DNA of 64,000 nucleotides from Nautilus pompilius (lineage: Eukaryota; Mollusca; Cephalopoda; Nautilida; Nautilidae). The position numbers and the translations under genes were made by a program. How positions within the stretch are numbered: position 1 is the first letter of the stretch; each line of letters begins with the position of its first letter. The DNA lies in assembly GCA_018389105.1 (NCBI GenBank), contig JACATO010001464.1, positions 1 through 64,000 of the forward strand, written 5' to 3'. Shown here in pieces: positions 53,882-64,000 of this stretch. The notes under the pieces were generated by a model that was not told the DNA's origin, did no database searches, and saw nothing but the letters and a program-made list of their open reading frames with translations.

Positions 53882-53922
53882 GGCTGGGAAAAAAAAATTA
53901 TGTACTTGGTGGGGTTCAATTG

Positions 53923-54956
53923 CTAATCCCCTTCGAAGTAGGCCCCTCGTGCCTCCACACTTAACCCAGCGATCCTTTCACTGTTCGAAGTACGTCTGGA
54001 ATGTTTCTTCCGGAATGGCTCTTAGCTCCGCCGTCGCATTCCACATGATGTCCTCTCTGCTCTCAAAGCGGGAGCCTTTCAGTGGCATCTTCGTTTTTGG
54101 GAACAACCAGAAGTCAGAAGGAGCCATGTCTGGAGAGTAGAGAGCCTGGCAAATAAGCGAAATTCCTTTCTTTGCCAATAAACCTTGGATCAGCTGCGAA
54201 GAATGAGCCGGGGCGTTATTATGATGCAGATGCCTGTTTTCGAGGCCCACAGATCCGGTTTCTTGCGCCAAACTGCATCACAAAGACATCGGAGGACTTC
54301 CTGATAGTAATCCTTTGTAACTGTTTGTCCTTCTGCTGCGTATTCATGATGCACAACACCTAGATAGTTGAAGAAAACAGTCAGCATCACCATGATTTTG
54401 CTCCAGACCTTGGCGACGTTGGATGCTTCCACTCTGATGACTGAGCTTTTGTTTCTGGGTCGTACCAGTACACCCACGACTCATCTCCAGTTATCACAGT
54501 ATTTGGGAACTCAGCATCCCTGTTGGCAGTATCCAGCAGGTCCTGCGCAACCTCAAGACGAAGTTTTTGTTGTTCCTGAGATAGCAGTTTGGGCATAAAT
54601 TTTGCTGCCACTCTGCGCAAACCCAAATCCTTCTTTAAAATTGCATGTACAGAATCTTTACTGATCCCAACCTCGTCACCAATTTCACGCACCGTCAAAC
54701 GACGGTCCTCCACTATCAAGGTCCGCACTTTCTCGATAACAACTGCATTGCAGCTTGTTGACGGCCTCCCGGAATGCTGGTCACTCTCCACCGATGTGCG
54801 GCCATCTTTGAACCTCTTGTACCATTCTTTTATTTGGGTAACACCCATGGCATTGTCGCCAAAAGTCTGTTGAATTTTGCGAATTGTTTCAGCTTGGGTA
54901 TCTCCAAGCTTTTGGCAAAACTTGATGCAAGATCGTTGCTCCACACGTTCCGTCAT
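53923..54956 (-). pseudogene. Mariner transposase, inactivated
   Basis: Reading from ATG 54956-54954 down to TAG at 53925-53923, about 345 codons with the shifts allowed for, the usual mariner length. Residues 1-110 hold two helix-turn-helix units (IKEWYKRFKDGRTSVES, LTVREIGDEVGISKDSVHAIL). The DDE core starts with VITGDESWVYWYD; the first Asp is codon 158 (54485-54483). The second catalytic position reads HHNNAPAHSS where family members have HHDNAPAH, an Asp-to-Asn change at 54220-54218. The third Asp is intact in YSPDMAPSDFW (54115-54113), giving DD34D spacing. Further damage: a frameshifting small deletion near 54400-54420, a one-base shift near 54240, TGG to TGA at 53980-53978, and a one-base shift near 53958 before the conserved YFEGD end. 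It resembles the mariner type behind GVQW3/SETMAR-like annotations. Confidence 0.93.
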
Positions 54957-55130
54957 CACAGGCAAAATGAAAATGCGACGACTAAGTAGTACAGCACCTC
55001 ACATGCTGGCTGCCTGACAGCGAGTGACGCATCCAGCGAGCCCGCCAAAAACCACGCATGCTCATGAAGGCATGCGGCTCCACTATGCACACTTTTGCCT
55101 TCCTAAAGTCATTACTTCCCACTAGATAAA

Positions 55131-55162
55131 TAAAATCGGATACTTTTTCGACAGATCTCGTA
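55131..55162 (-). repeat. Mariner terminal inverted repeat (right)
   Basis: Inverted partner of 53850-53881, with TA on its outer side at 55163-55164. Confidence 0.9.
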
Positions 55163-58100
55163 TAAATGCGTGGTCGATAGCCTTTGTTCCTTTAATTATA
55201 AGTCAGAAAGGCCGGAAGTCTCAAAAATTATATTAAGCCTCTGTCACCACAAACTGCGCGTTTAGTTTATAACTTTGTACACAGAAGATACCTACACATT
55301 TTGCTTCTGCAGACTGGTTTGTTCAGGTAGGCATTTCAGGCAGATGTTGCACAATTACTAAAATTTAAAATAAATCCCTTATTGTAATGTCTTGAGATCC
55401 CTAGTGTTATTTGATGCAGTACTAGTGTCGACCTAGCTATTTGTAAGCATTCTTTCTAGGAACGAGTTTTCTATCAGCCCTTATTCAGACTTAATTCATC
55501 TCCCCGGCACACAATTCCAAGTAACACGTGCTTGCAGTAGTTTAAAGGTTTACGGGTTTTCAAAATGTAAACATCAAAAAATCAGAGTTGTAGCAAATAA
55601 TCAATGCATGATTATTACTCTCATATTATCGTCTCTCTTGCAGAAAAGATTATTATTATATATTGTCGATGGGACATAACTCATACCATCTAATTGTATA
55701 CGAATGGCGTTTTTTAAAAAAGAGCGATTGTGGAAAAATTACTAGTTTTGATGAACGTCACACTAATTAATGGCTAAATGCAATCGGTGCCAGGCAGATT
55801 CAACGGAGAAAATACATGAAGATTGAAGAAACACTAATGACTTCATTAAATTTACTTCGTCCTTATGCAAGAATAGTCAACAACTTTAAATGATTGTTGG
55901 TTTTAATGAATGATTAGAATAGTCAACAAATGATTGTTGGTTTTAATGAATGATTAAAGAATGGTTTGGCATCTTTAAAATTTGTTTTATGCAAGAATAA
56001 TTAACAAAATAAGATAAACATTATACTGGTTGTTAATTATACAACACTATTAGGCGCATTTTGTGCAAAGAAATTTTAAACTGTATTTTAGCATTGACAG
56101 GAAAAGATAAAATACTTAATTTTATTATAAAGAACAAAGTTCTCAACTTCCTATCTGTAGCAAAAAAGCAGGAACTGTCATAATTAAATAAACTGTTCAC
56201 TACAATTAAAAAGTACAAGAGATTGTTTAATCAGTCAGCGAAGTTCTATAAATAAGATTGAACAAATGATGGGTTGTATCCATGGATTGAGTTAAGACAA
56301 ATCATCGTGACATATTTTGTTCTTAACTATATTGGTTAATAAAGACGTCCTTTTTTTTTAATAATTCCAGATCCACCGGATCATGTCAGCGGCGCAGTAG
56401 TCTGGTGTTTTGGGTTAAGATCGAGAATTGTGAGAATTCGTGAAGCAAAAGTATCATTTTCCTTAAAAGAAAATGAACTACTCTTCCCATTCGTCATTTA
56501 CTTACAGCTTTATTCGCCAAGAAGGACCTGGTTTCTTTGTGTTACCATATTTTTAGTTTGGCCAAAAGTTATACTTTTCTTAACTTTAATACAAAGTTAA
56601 TTAAGCTTTAAGAAAATTAGTATTTATTTACCTATTTATTATTTTCCAGCTGTCCTCGCAGAACTTAAAGTTACGAGTGGAAGATGAAAAACCTAAAAAA
56701 ATGATTTAAAAAAAAAAAACAACACAAAATGAAATATCGTCATAGACAAAAATTCTGACTAACGGCTGGGAACATTATATATATATATAAGTAAGTCACT
56801 TTCTATATTTGCGTATGAACACTTTTTCATTTATGGGAGAATCATTCAAAAAGAGTATCGTCATCATTACTAATAACGATAATAAAATCATACATGGTGA
56901 CCAATAAGTGATGACACTAATTAGATTTTATTTCGAACTTCACAAATATACATAATTTTTCACTGTTTATTGGTATAAGAATAAACGAAAGTGAGAATAT
57001 CATCTGTCTGCAGACTTCTCAAATAGTGTCAGGACTTCGTTATATAATAAAGAATTAATTCTTTGTTCTATGAAAACTAATTTGCACAGAGTTAAAAGAA
57101 AGTAATGTTTACTGTAAACAGAAATAGATTACGTAACAAGTTAGAAATCAGATTCCGGTTTCGCTCTCAAAAGTTGGCAAAGTTCCTGGCACAATTTGTT
57201 CAGAGTAGTTTCCTTTTCCTCTCTACATCATGGCCCGATTCTTAAGCTGCTGTGTCTTTTCGTTGTTCTCTTCTCCTAGATGCTGCCGATTAAACCTTGA
57301 ACGAAATTGCCCAGAAGATCGTGTAAATCCAAATCCGTATTCCAAACTTAATTACATCTATCTCTGTTTGTGTTTGTCTTTTACTTAGCGGCGGTCTGTC
57401 AATTCACGGACAAAGACATTCATTATCGGAATTCTGGAACAGCCTTTTCTCTTGCGAGCGCGCGTTATAGAATAGCGACGAAATCGTAATCAATGTTGTG
57501 CTGAGAACAACAAAATGGATGGCAGCATCTTTTGTGAGCGGCAGCGGCAGATTACGGAGGCTGGGGCAGAATGATGCCCTCTGGCTATTGGCCATTCATC
57601 CCTCAATTTTTTGGGTAAACCGTTTGGCAGTCCCAGAAGAGGGAACGGTGTATAATCGAAATCATTACAACTTGGCAAACCACAAATGCATTTTCGTCTT
57701 GATATTATGTTGTCGAGTGATTGACGGCTGTAATTTCATTTACATTTTTATCAAATAATAGAGTGAGATGTTTTGACTTTTTTCCTCCTCTCCCTTCTCA
57801 CCATCTTTTGGCTACTGAACAAACACATTTTTGTAATTATTCAAAGTTTATTGGAAAAAATAATATTGACTTCTATACTCAAAATGCAATAAAAAATTTA
57901 AACATTTTAATAATAAATTGTATTATTACTTTTTTCAGTTATTAGTGGCTACAAATAAAACAATGACAACGAGATGCAGACTAAGTTTGCAGTGTTTCTT
58001 AAATGTGCGCTGCCTGCGTTATTGTTGAAGTTAAACTTATGTGGACGAGTCGATCATCGGAAACTGCTTCTCTGGTTTCATATTGATGGTTGTGAAGACT

Positions 58101-59185
58101 ACTTTTATGCTTATTTTGATGGTAAGTTCTTCGCATTTACAAGTAACTAGTGTCAAGAAAACCTTTAGTGGCGTCTAGTAATTCTACTAATTAATAACAA
58201 CAGTGACCAATAAAGCCGTGCGCTGGAAAATCTTTTATCCTGTTTCTTCTCTGGGGACAGTGACAATTGTTATGGAAATGAATATCTGTCTATGGAGTTC
58301 AAACAACTAACAATACAAACTTGCACACACGCAGACCGGGCTTTACAATGTACGACTTGCCGCTGTATTCAACAAGCTGGCCATCTCTGAAAATTCCAAA
58401 TGTATAAATTTTAATCTCGATTTACTCGAATATTCTCAAGCTACAAAATCTGATAGAAGTTCGAAACAAGATAGCATGGTGGTCCAGTGATACCTCATGT
58501 GTGTATTCCTCGTATGATTGATACACTTTTTTGGTTTCTTTGATCTTTAACTTCACGTTGATCTGACATAAACAAATCCTGTCCAGGCATGAAAAAGATT
58601 TTTATTTTGCAAATTAAATAAGGATATATTCAGAGCATTCTAAAATGATTTATACACACCTTCGTACGCTAGCCCATTCTGTTTCTCAACAATAAGAAGA
58701 CCTTTCATTCTGAAGCTCATAGAAAACGGTACCCTGGCTCCGGACGTCACGTGTTTTCATTGTGCTATAGGGGGGAGGGAGTACGGGCATTCCCTGATAA
58801 AGACTTCCCTGAAAGGTGGATGAGAGTTGAATACCTCCCACACATTCCCCAAATCTCACACCATCAGATTTATTTCCTGCAGAGAGGGTGAAAAGAAAAA
58901 GTGTACGACACAAGACCAGTGGCTATGAAAACACGTGCCACCGTGTTCCGCTCTGTTGTCAAGCACCGTGGATGCCAGAGGTGAACATCTTAACACCTAT
59001 TGTAGTATATATGTGTTTCTTGTGTCGTGAATAATTATAAAAACAGAAGAAAAACTCAATATAAAAATGACACATGAAAAATCACGTCTCGTGTGTGAAA
59101 CTAAACTGATGTATATTGTACTCATCTCTTAACCCCGCAGAAGAACGTTTAAAGGACAGATAGCGATATCGCTGTAGTGTGGTGA
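55163..59185. other. Long AT-rich stretch without recognised gene
   Basis: A tandem duplication lies at 55871-55956. A weak tRNA-like head (GCGGCGCAGTAGTCTGGTG, similar to the SINE at 38.77 kb) lies at about 56388-56406. A TA run lies at 56777-56789. No coding motif recognised. Confidence 0.4.
55871..55956. repeat. Tandem duplication of about 40 bp
   Basis: GAATAGTCAACAA plus TGATTGTTGGTTTTAATGAA and GATTA occurs twice, the first copy with a seven-base extra (CTTTAAA-like). A third partial copy (TATGCAAGAATAATTAACAA) starts at about 55988. Confidence 0.85.
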
Positions 59186-59189
59186 ATGG

Positions 59190-60178
59190 ATGGTGAATAA
59201 TATAGCATTTGAGAAGGAAATATCACTTGACAAACGAAGAGAAATGAAAGTCCCGCCTAGTGAAGGCTACTCCACGCGGCAGATTGCAGCAGCCCCCTAC
59301 TTAATGTTTCAGAAGGAGCTGTATGCAAGACTCTGAAGAGGATACGTTAAACTAGTACTGTTGACATTAGATGCGATGGAGGAAGAAAGCTCAAACTCTC
59401 TATAAACGATGTTAAGCACCAAAGAGGATGTTCTCTACTTGATATATGATGAGTCAGTAGAGATTTTGCCAATGACCGAGCTGCAAGACAGGTGTTATTG
59501 TTTCTTCAAGAACAACAAGATCCACATTAGCGTGAAGTGGCATGAATAGATGTGTAGCTGCCAGAAAACCTTTGCCAAAACGTCGCAAGCAAAGGGCAAG
59601 ACAGAAATGGGCAGCAGAAGTTAAGCAGGTGGATAATCAAACCTGGAAGAAAAGACGCTCTTGCACACGAGTCCGACTTTGAATTGTTTGGCAATAAACA
59701 ACAGCAGTTTGTTCGAAGAGAGATTGGAGAGCAGCACAACAGTTAGTGTACAACAAATAAAGGAAGTATTGGCCGGAGCTGCATATCAGTCAAGGATGTC
59801 GGAGCTTTGCATAAAATCGAAGATATATTGACTGCCGACAGGTACAAGCAGTTCTTCATCCATTACACCGTTCTCTAAACATTTAATTGGTCAGGGATTC
59901 ATCTTTCGACATGAAAATGACCACAGACAGCAGCCAGTGCGGCGAAAATGTATCTGGAACGTGTAGAGGCTGATGGAACAGCCACAAGGTGGCCTGCACA
60001 AAGTATTGATTTGAGCAACACCGAGGCTGATGGGGCTAGGTGGACACTGAGCGAAGTAAAATGGCAACCAAACGGCTTGGACTAATAGTAAAAAGTGCTA
60101 CGGGATATTTGGAGCAACAGTCAGGTATCGATGACTTGTCAGGGAGCATGGAAACAAGTTAACCTATTCTATATACAG
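59190..60178 (+). pseudogene. Tc1-like transposase fossil (family 1, copy C)
   Basis: The best-preserved member of family 1. Blocks in order: EISLDKRREMKVPPSEGYSTRQIAA (helix-turn-helix, about 59217-59290), GRKLKLSINDVKHQR-like at about 59375-59420, KRRKQRARQKWAAEV near 59580-59620, HESDFELFGNKQQQFVRRE (about 59670-59725), GALHKIEDILTADRYKQF (about 59805-59860), GFIFRHEND (about 59895-59920), WPAQSIDLSNTE (about 59990-60025). Family members have DES, QQDNDP and PDLNPIE at the three catalytic places. Here the first Asp reads His and the second block reads HEND, so two of the three acidic residues are changed. Stops and frameshifts add to this. Matches copy A (0.6-1.67 kb) and fragment B (61.4-61.9 kb). 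Terminal repeats not found. Confidence 0.8.
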
Positions 60179-61430
60179 AAAAGAGCTAAAACATCAAATA
60201 TTAATGAACTTCGCGGCATATTAATTTTGTTTTTGTATATTTTCTGTAATAATACAATGTGTGTGTAGTATATACACCTATCGGTTACAATTACTCGTTG
60301 CCTGAGCTTACATATTATCTTTTGTGTGTTTGTTCCCATCATTATTTCCGGTACTGTGTATAAATTCTAATCATCAGTTGTTGTTGTTGTTGTTTTCTCT
60401 TTTTATACCAGGCCGCTGTGAACGAACACATATTCACTAAGGACTTGTGCAGACTGGCAGAAGACAGGTGGCAGCTTCGTCGTGTTTCTATCGAAATACC
60501 CGGAAATTGTTACCCCGAGCAGCAGGGGATTTAGAAGTAACGAGAAATTCTATAAAACTGGTCCCGACCTGGATACCCTTAGAGGAGGGGGGCGGGCCAA
60601 CTGTTCGAACCGAGGCTAATGTCCCGTGTGTTGTAGAGGCTTTTGGTTTGGGAAAGGGGGCGTTCATAGCCGGGACTGGGAGGGTTTCGCCGTGGCGCAT
60701 AATGGGAGAAGTTATTTCTCCCAAGAGTGAATCCGTGCCCCAAACAAGGGCAGCTTTAGTCGTCGTTGACGTTTGTGGCACGATGTCTCCTAATGGCGTC
60801 GAGGAGGACACAGGTCTTTTGAATAAAGTCTATGGACAAATGAGCGAGTGCTTTAGACCAACAGGCATTTATATTTAGCGCTGGAACGCGAAGAGAATGG
60901 GCCTGGAGGGACTGTTTTCGCCGGTGTCTGGCTTCAAAGCCGCCTGGGTCTCTAGGTGGGGAGGACGGTCTGTTTAATGTCGCTGATACTACATCGCCAC
61001 ATGGCCTCTAAGATGGGGCATTTTCGTGCTGCTAGCTGGGCAAAGGTGATCCACGAGTACCCAGCTGGGTCCCCGGATCTCACGTAGCGGATTTGGCCGT
61101 CGTGGGGGGGGATCATCAAAAATAAGATAGGTTCCCATACTTCCGCAGAACGCGGAACAGTAGAAGACATCAGGGCTTAGAATACGTTTCAAAAAATGAG
61201 TTTTTCCAGATGGATGAACTCCTGGGTCACTCGGTTCGCCGTTCTGTTCTGTGACGGTTACAGTAAAACGCGAGTGCAGAAGGACACGTATCTTGTGACT
61301 CCTGCTGCAGCAACCGCGAATTTCCTCCATCTGAAGTTGGTTTTGTTTGCTTTTTGTTTGAAATTTTATTTTTTAATTGAAAATAATTTTAAAAAAAAAA
61401 ACGATCGGGGGAGGGGGGACTCTCTCCTCT
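60179..61430. other. GC-richer stretch with possible splice acceptor, no gene confirmed
   Basis: A strong acceptor-like TTTCTCTTTTTATACCAG ends at 60411. The frame entered at 60412 is open for about 40 codons to a TAG near 60532-60534. A different frame is open from 60447 to 60878 (143 codons). Neither matches a known protein. GC content is raised from 60.42 to 61.33 kb. Could be a terminal exon, a promoter-type region or an unknown repeat. Confidence 0.3.
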
Positions 61431-61433
61431 GCA

Positions 61434-61860
61434 ACAGTTCTCGGGCGACTACACGTCCATCCGGGCCACTTCGTGCTCATGTGGATCCTGCTATTCCTTA
61501 AGGGGCCTTAACCCCTGTACCCGCAGCCAGGCCATTGATCGACAAGATCTCTACTGGCCCGTCGACTATCGCAGAGAGGGAACACCCTGAGGTACTTAAC
61601 ATCTCTTCTGGAGAGTTCGAGCCCTCTCCCTCGAGTCTCGCGCGCAGCCCATTCTGAAACACAATCAGGCTGCCAGGCGGAGCGGCCCTCGCTAGCTGAG
61701 ACTTTGATTTCTATACGCTTGTCACGTGATATGTCTTTCTCTAGAGCTGTGTTATACTTCCCTCACTACAATGATATCGTTGCCTGTACTTAGGTGTGGT
61801 ACTTTCTGACCATTGTCATGACACAGTCTACTCCATTAAGAGATGACTGCTCTACGGAGC
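61434..61860 (-). pseudogene. 5' fragment of Tc1-like family 1 (copy B)
   Basis: Direct base-level similarity to 1.17-1.65 kb in the same orientation, e.g. GGCCACTTCGTGCT and GACAAGATCTCTACTGG occur in both. The minus-strand reading includes the helix-turn-helix region (61740-61702), which also aligns with copy C. Only the N-terminal half is present; similarity stops at the A-rich run near 61390-61405. Heavily mutated. Confidence 0.75.
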
Positions 61861-62750
61861 GTTTCATTATTACATGAAAGATGCGAATCCATCAGCATTT
61901 CATACCCAGTCCATAACTATTTCCAATGCTGTACGTAACAAAAGAAAAGAAGATAAACATCCGTCTGTTTAAGATGGGTAAACTATAAATTGGACTGGTT
62001 CTTTACAGCTCTGTGATTATGCGAAGTGTTTCTGAAAATTGTTTGCCTATGTCATATCGACGGAACGTTCACAAACTCGCACTATAATAACTGGACAATT
62101 ATCTGTGTAAAAGTTCTTTAAATTATTAATTTACGAAGCTAACTGAAGGGGAAGAAATATGAGGTTACTAGTCGTCTATTAGTGAAGTAGGAGCAAAATA
62201 AGTGCGATAGTGGTTGACATGCGGACCGCGCAAGCTACCTAGCAACAGTTTTATCAGTTTAATATTCAGCTCAGGAGATTTTAACATTCACAACTTGGCG
62301 ATGGCGCGATCGTCGTCGCACTGAAATTTGCCTAATTGTTAGTGTGGCTATAATCGTACTTATTCGCACTGAAAGGAAAGTAATCTGGTCCTGATGCCTG
62401 CCACTGATGGTGAACTAAGAGTAAATGTTTTCCAGTTTAAATCGATCATAAAACAAAGGGATATTTCATCGTCGATACTAATAACGCTAATACTAATTAC
62501 AGTATATGATAACGTACTGTATATAATCCTGTTCAAATTTAAAAGACTAAAGTTTCAGATTGTTCAAAATGCTTTTTTGTTGTTTTTTTTTTTTTCATCT
62601 GAATTAAAAAAATTTTTCGTAATTATTTTGTACAGGTTTCAGTTACGATATTATGCAATGTTGTACTAAATCGTAGAATGAAGTCTTTGTAACGAACTCT
62701 GTTATGACAGTCAATACTAAAGTATATGAAAAACTACATTTCTCCAAGAG
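61861..62750. other. AT-rich non-coding stretch
   Basis: No coding motif. The lysine/phenylalanine-rich frame at 62394-62669 follows base composition. Confidence 0.4.
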
Positions 62751-62751
62751 C

Positions 62752-64000
62752 AGTCACTTTATTAGGACCCGTGTACACTTTTAGACTTGGGTCTGACCTG
62801 AGCTGGCGGATGCAAATTAGATTGATTACATAATGTGACAGGTGATGTCTTCAGCATGATATGGCTTCTGCAAGCATATTTGCAGTCAGTCTAATAAATA
62901 TGGGGAAAGGCAAAGACGTCACAGTGTTCGAAAGAGGCAGGACTGTGGGTGCACGTCTAGCTGTGCCACAGCGGCCAAGACGGTCTCGTTGGTGGGCTGC
63001 TTCAAGACATCGGTCATTCGGGTTTGTCAGCAATGGCAGAAGGTGAATGAAATGTCTGTTGTGAAGGGGGGATCGTGGATACAGACATATAGTGGCAAAA
63101 AAAAGAGAAAACGGTTGGACAGGATAGTAATGTCCAATCGTCATCAAACAATAGATCAACTGACAGACATTCATTGCAGGGCAATTTACATCCACCTCCA
63201 ACCATACCTTGCGTAGAGACGCAAAGTGCGCAACGTTAGACTAAAAATGGGCGAACCGATGGATTTAACCAGTCACACCAGCCTCTTTATTTTGCACAAA
63301 TAATAGAGGACAGATTCGAAGGAAGCCACGTGAATCACTCGCCTTTCCTTTGTGACCCCCACCCGTCTAAGTCTATAAAGATGGAATCATGGTTTGGGGC
63401 ATGTTCTTCTTGCATATCCCGTGCCCTTTTATTATTTTAGAAGAAAGAATGAACGCTGAAATTTACCACAGCATCATTTACGATCAAATGCATCTTGTGT
63501 GTTCATGAAGATGGCAAAAACGTCAGGCCTCTCCTGTGGTCAGCGCAATCCCTGGACCTCAGTCCAATTTTGATCTCTAAGAACTTGAACAACGCATTCG
63601 CTATCACAGTCCTCTGCCTACCTCGATCCATATATTACTTACAATATCAATGGACTGAATGGAAAAGTATTCCCACTGGAGGTGCCTTCCAGCATCCTCT
63701 GTATTCTATGCTACGTCATATCCTGGCTGCTATTCGGGAAAAGGGTAACTGAACCCGTTCCTACAGGACCGCTGAAAGAGTAGAAGGGTAACCGGCCGGG
63801 TAATTGTCCCGGAGCTTGTACCCAGCAAGACACGTCTTGATAGTATATGGGGAGGGGTCCGCACTTCAAGTTTAGCCCGGGACTCGTTTCAGCCCCTGAT
63901 GGACCTGTCAGCCAATGCAAATATTTCGCGTACGTAAGTTATTATATAATTAGCAGTATTGTTAATGTTTTTGGTGCTGTAGGCGTTAATAAAGTCCGTC
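62752..64000 (+). mobile_element. Tc1-like element of a second type, probably near complete
   Basis: The left end has CAGTCACTTTATTAGG at about 62752. Near the window end, 63986-63999 holds TTAATAAAGTCCGTC, an imperfect inverted match, giving about 1.25 kb, a normal Tc1 length. Part of the right end may lie beyond the window. The internal gene is described separately. The right-end match is weak and could be chance. Confidence 0.5.
62898..63752 (+). pseudogene. Tc1-like transposase fossil (second type)
   Basis: Starts with MGKGKDVTVFERGRTVGARLA (62898 onward), the classic N-terminus of a Tc1 group common in fish and invertebrates. It continues as SVIRVCQQWQKVNE after a frame change near 62970-62990 and HQTIDQLTDIHCRAIYIH (about 63140-63200). 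A later block is equivalent to GxMVWGMFSxxxLGPL (about 63385-63435: ESWFGACSSC frame shifted). Then NAEIYHSIIYDQMHLV (about 63452-63500), WSAQSLDLSPI (about 63538-63570, cf. WPxxSPDLNPIE) and SMLRHILAAIREKGN at the C-terminus (stop at 63750-63752, cf. SMPRRIxAVIxAKGG). Several frameshifts and the loss of the conserved QQDNAP block show it is inactive. Confidence 0.8.

Larger units (their letters stand above)
53850..55162 (-). mobile_element. Complete mariner-family element
   Basis: A 1,313-bp element bounded by terminal inverted repeats of about 32 bp. They run from 53850 (TACGAGGTCTTTTGAAAAAG) and, inverted, to 55162 (outer end TACGAGATCTGTCGAAAAAG). TA dinucleotides on both sides (53848-53849 and 55163-55164) form the expected TA target duplication. 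The two repeats differ at only a few positions. Length, target and internal gene are typical of mariner. The gene is dead (see next entry), so the copy could move only if another source supplied transposase. Confidence 0.93.

Noticed and set aside
54001-54989. Plus-strand open frames over the mariner
   Set aside because: Shadows of the minus-strand transposase, which has the real domain order.
63711-63920. Minus-strand 69-codon frame at the window end
   Set aside because: Overlaps the 3' part of the Tc1-like element; no motif recognised.

Overview
The window is nuclear DNA from an animal, most likely an invertebrate. It is AT-rich and intergenic or intronic. There is no gene with contiguous open frames, no operon-like packing, long stretches without coding sequence, many purine/pyrimidine microsatellites, tRNA-headed SINE-like sequences and several decayed transposons (Tc1, mariner, non-LTR). 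The mixture would suit a mollusc such as a cephalopod, but that is a guess; no diagnostic host gene was recognised.

Layout. 0.6-2.05 kb: a decayed Tc1-like transposase on the minus strand (copy A) beside the N-terminal scrap of a second Tc1 family. 4.1-4.3 kb: a candidate host exon with good splice signals. 8.2-8.6 kb: long CT tract. 9-11.1 kb: tRNA-like/SINE fragments, a perfect homeodomain-type palindrome and a 31-bp minisatellite. 11.6-12.65 kb: CpG-rich island, the best candidate for a promoter or enhancer. 14.5 kb: GT tract. 15.3-15.6 kb: a second candidate exon (minus). 16.27-16.93 kb: fossil of a widespread repetitive invertebrate protein family. 17.8-18.15 kb: GA tract carrying five perfect TGACGTCA (CRE) palindromes; a relative in inverted orientation lies at 28.4-28.56 kb. 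28.0-29.45 kb: non-LTR reverse-transcriptase fossil (minus). 34.47-34.60 kb: near-perfect 48-bp-arm hairpin element, with a collapsed relative at 47.37 kb. 35.4 and 37.6 kb: long GA tracts. 38.76-39.06 kb: SINE. 43.8-44.36 kb: an unusually long orphan ORF. 53.85-55.16 kb: complete but dead mariner with TIRs and TA duplication. 59.2-60.2 kb: Tc1-like copy C (plus), same family as copy A; 61.43-61.86 kb: 5' fragment of the same family (copy B, minus). 62.75-64.0 kb: a different Tc1-like element, probably near complete.

No pathway or functional gene cluster can be read here. The story of the window is transposon decay plus simple repeats, some with embedded transcription-factor sites, around a few possible host exons. 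All family assignments were made by eye from remembered motifs, without any database search.
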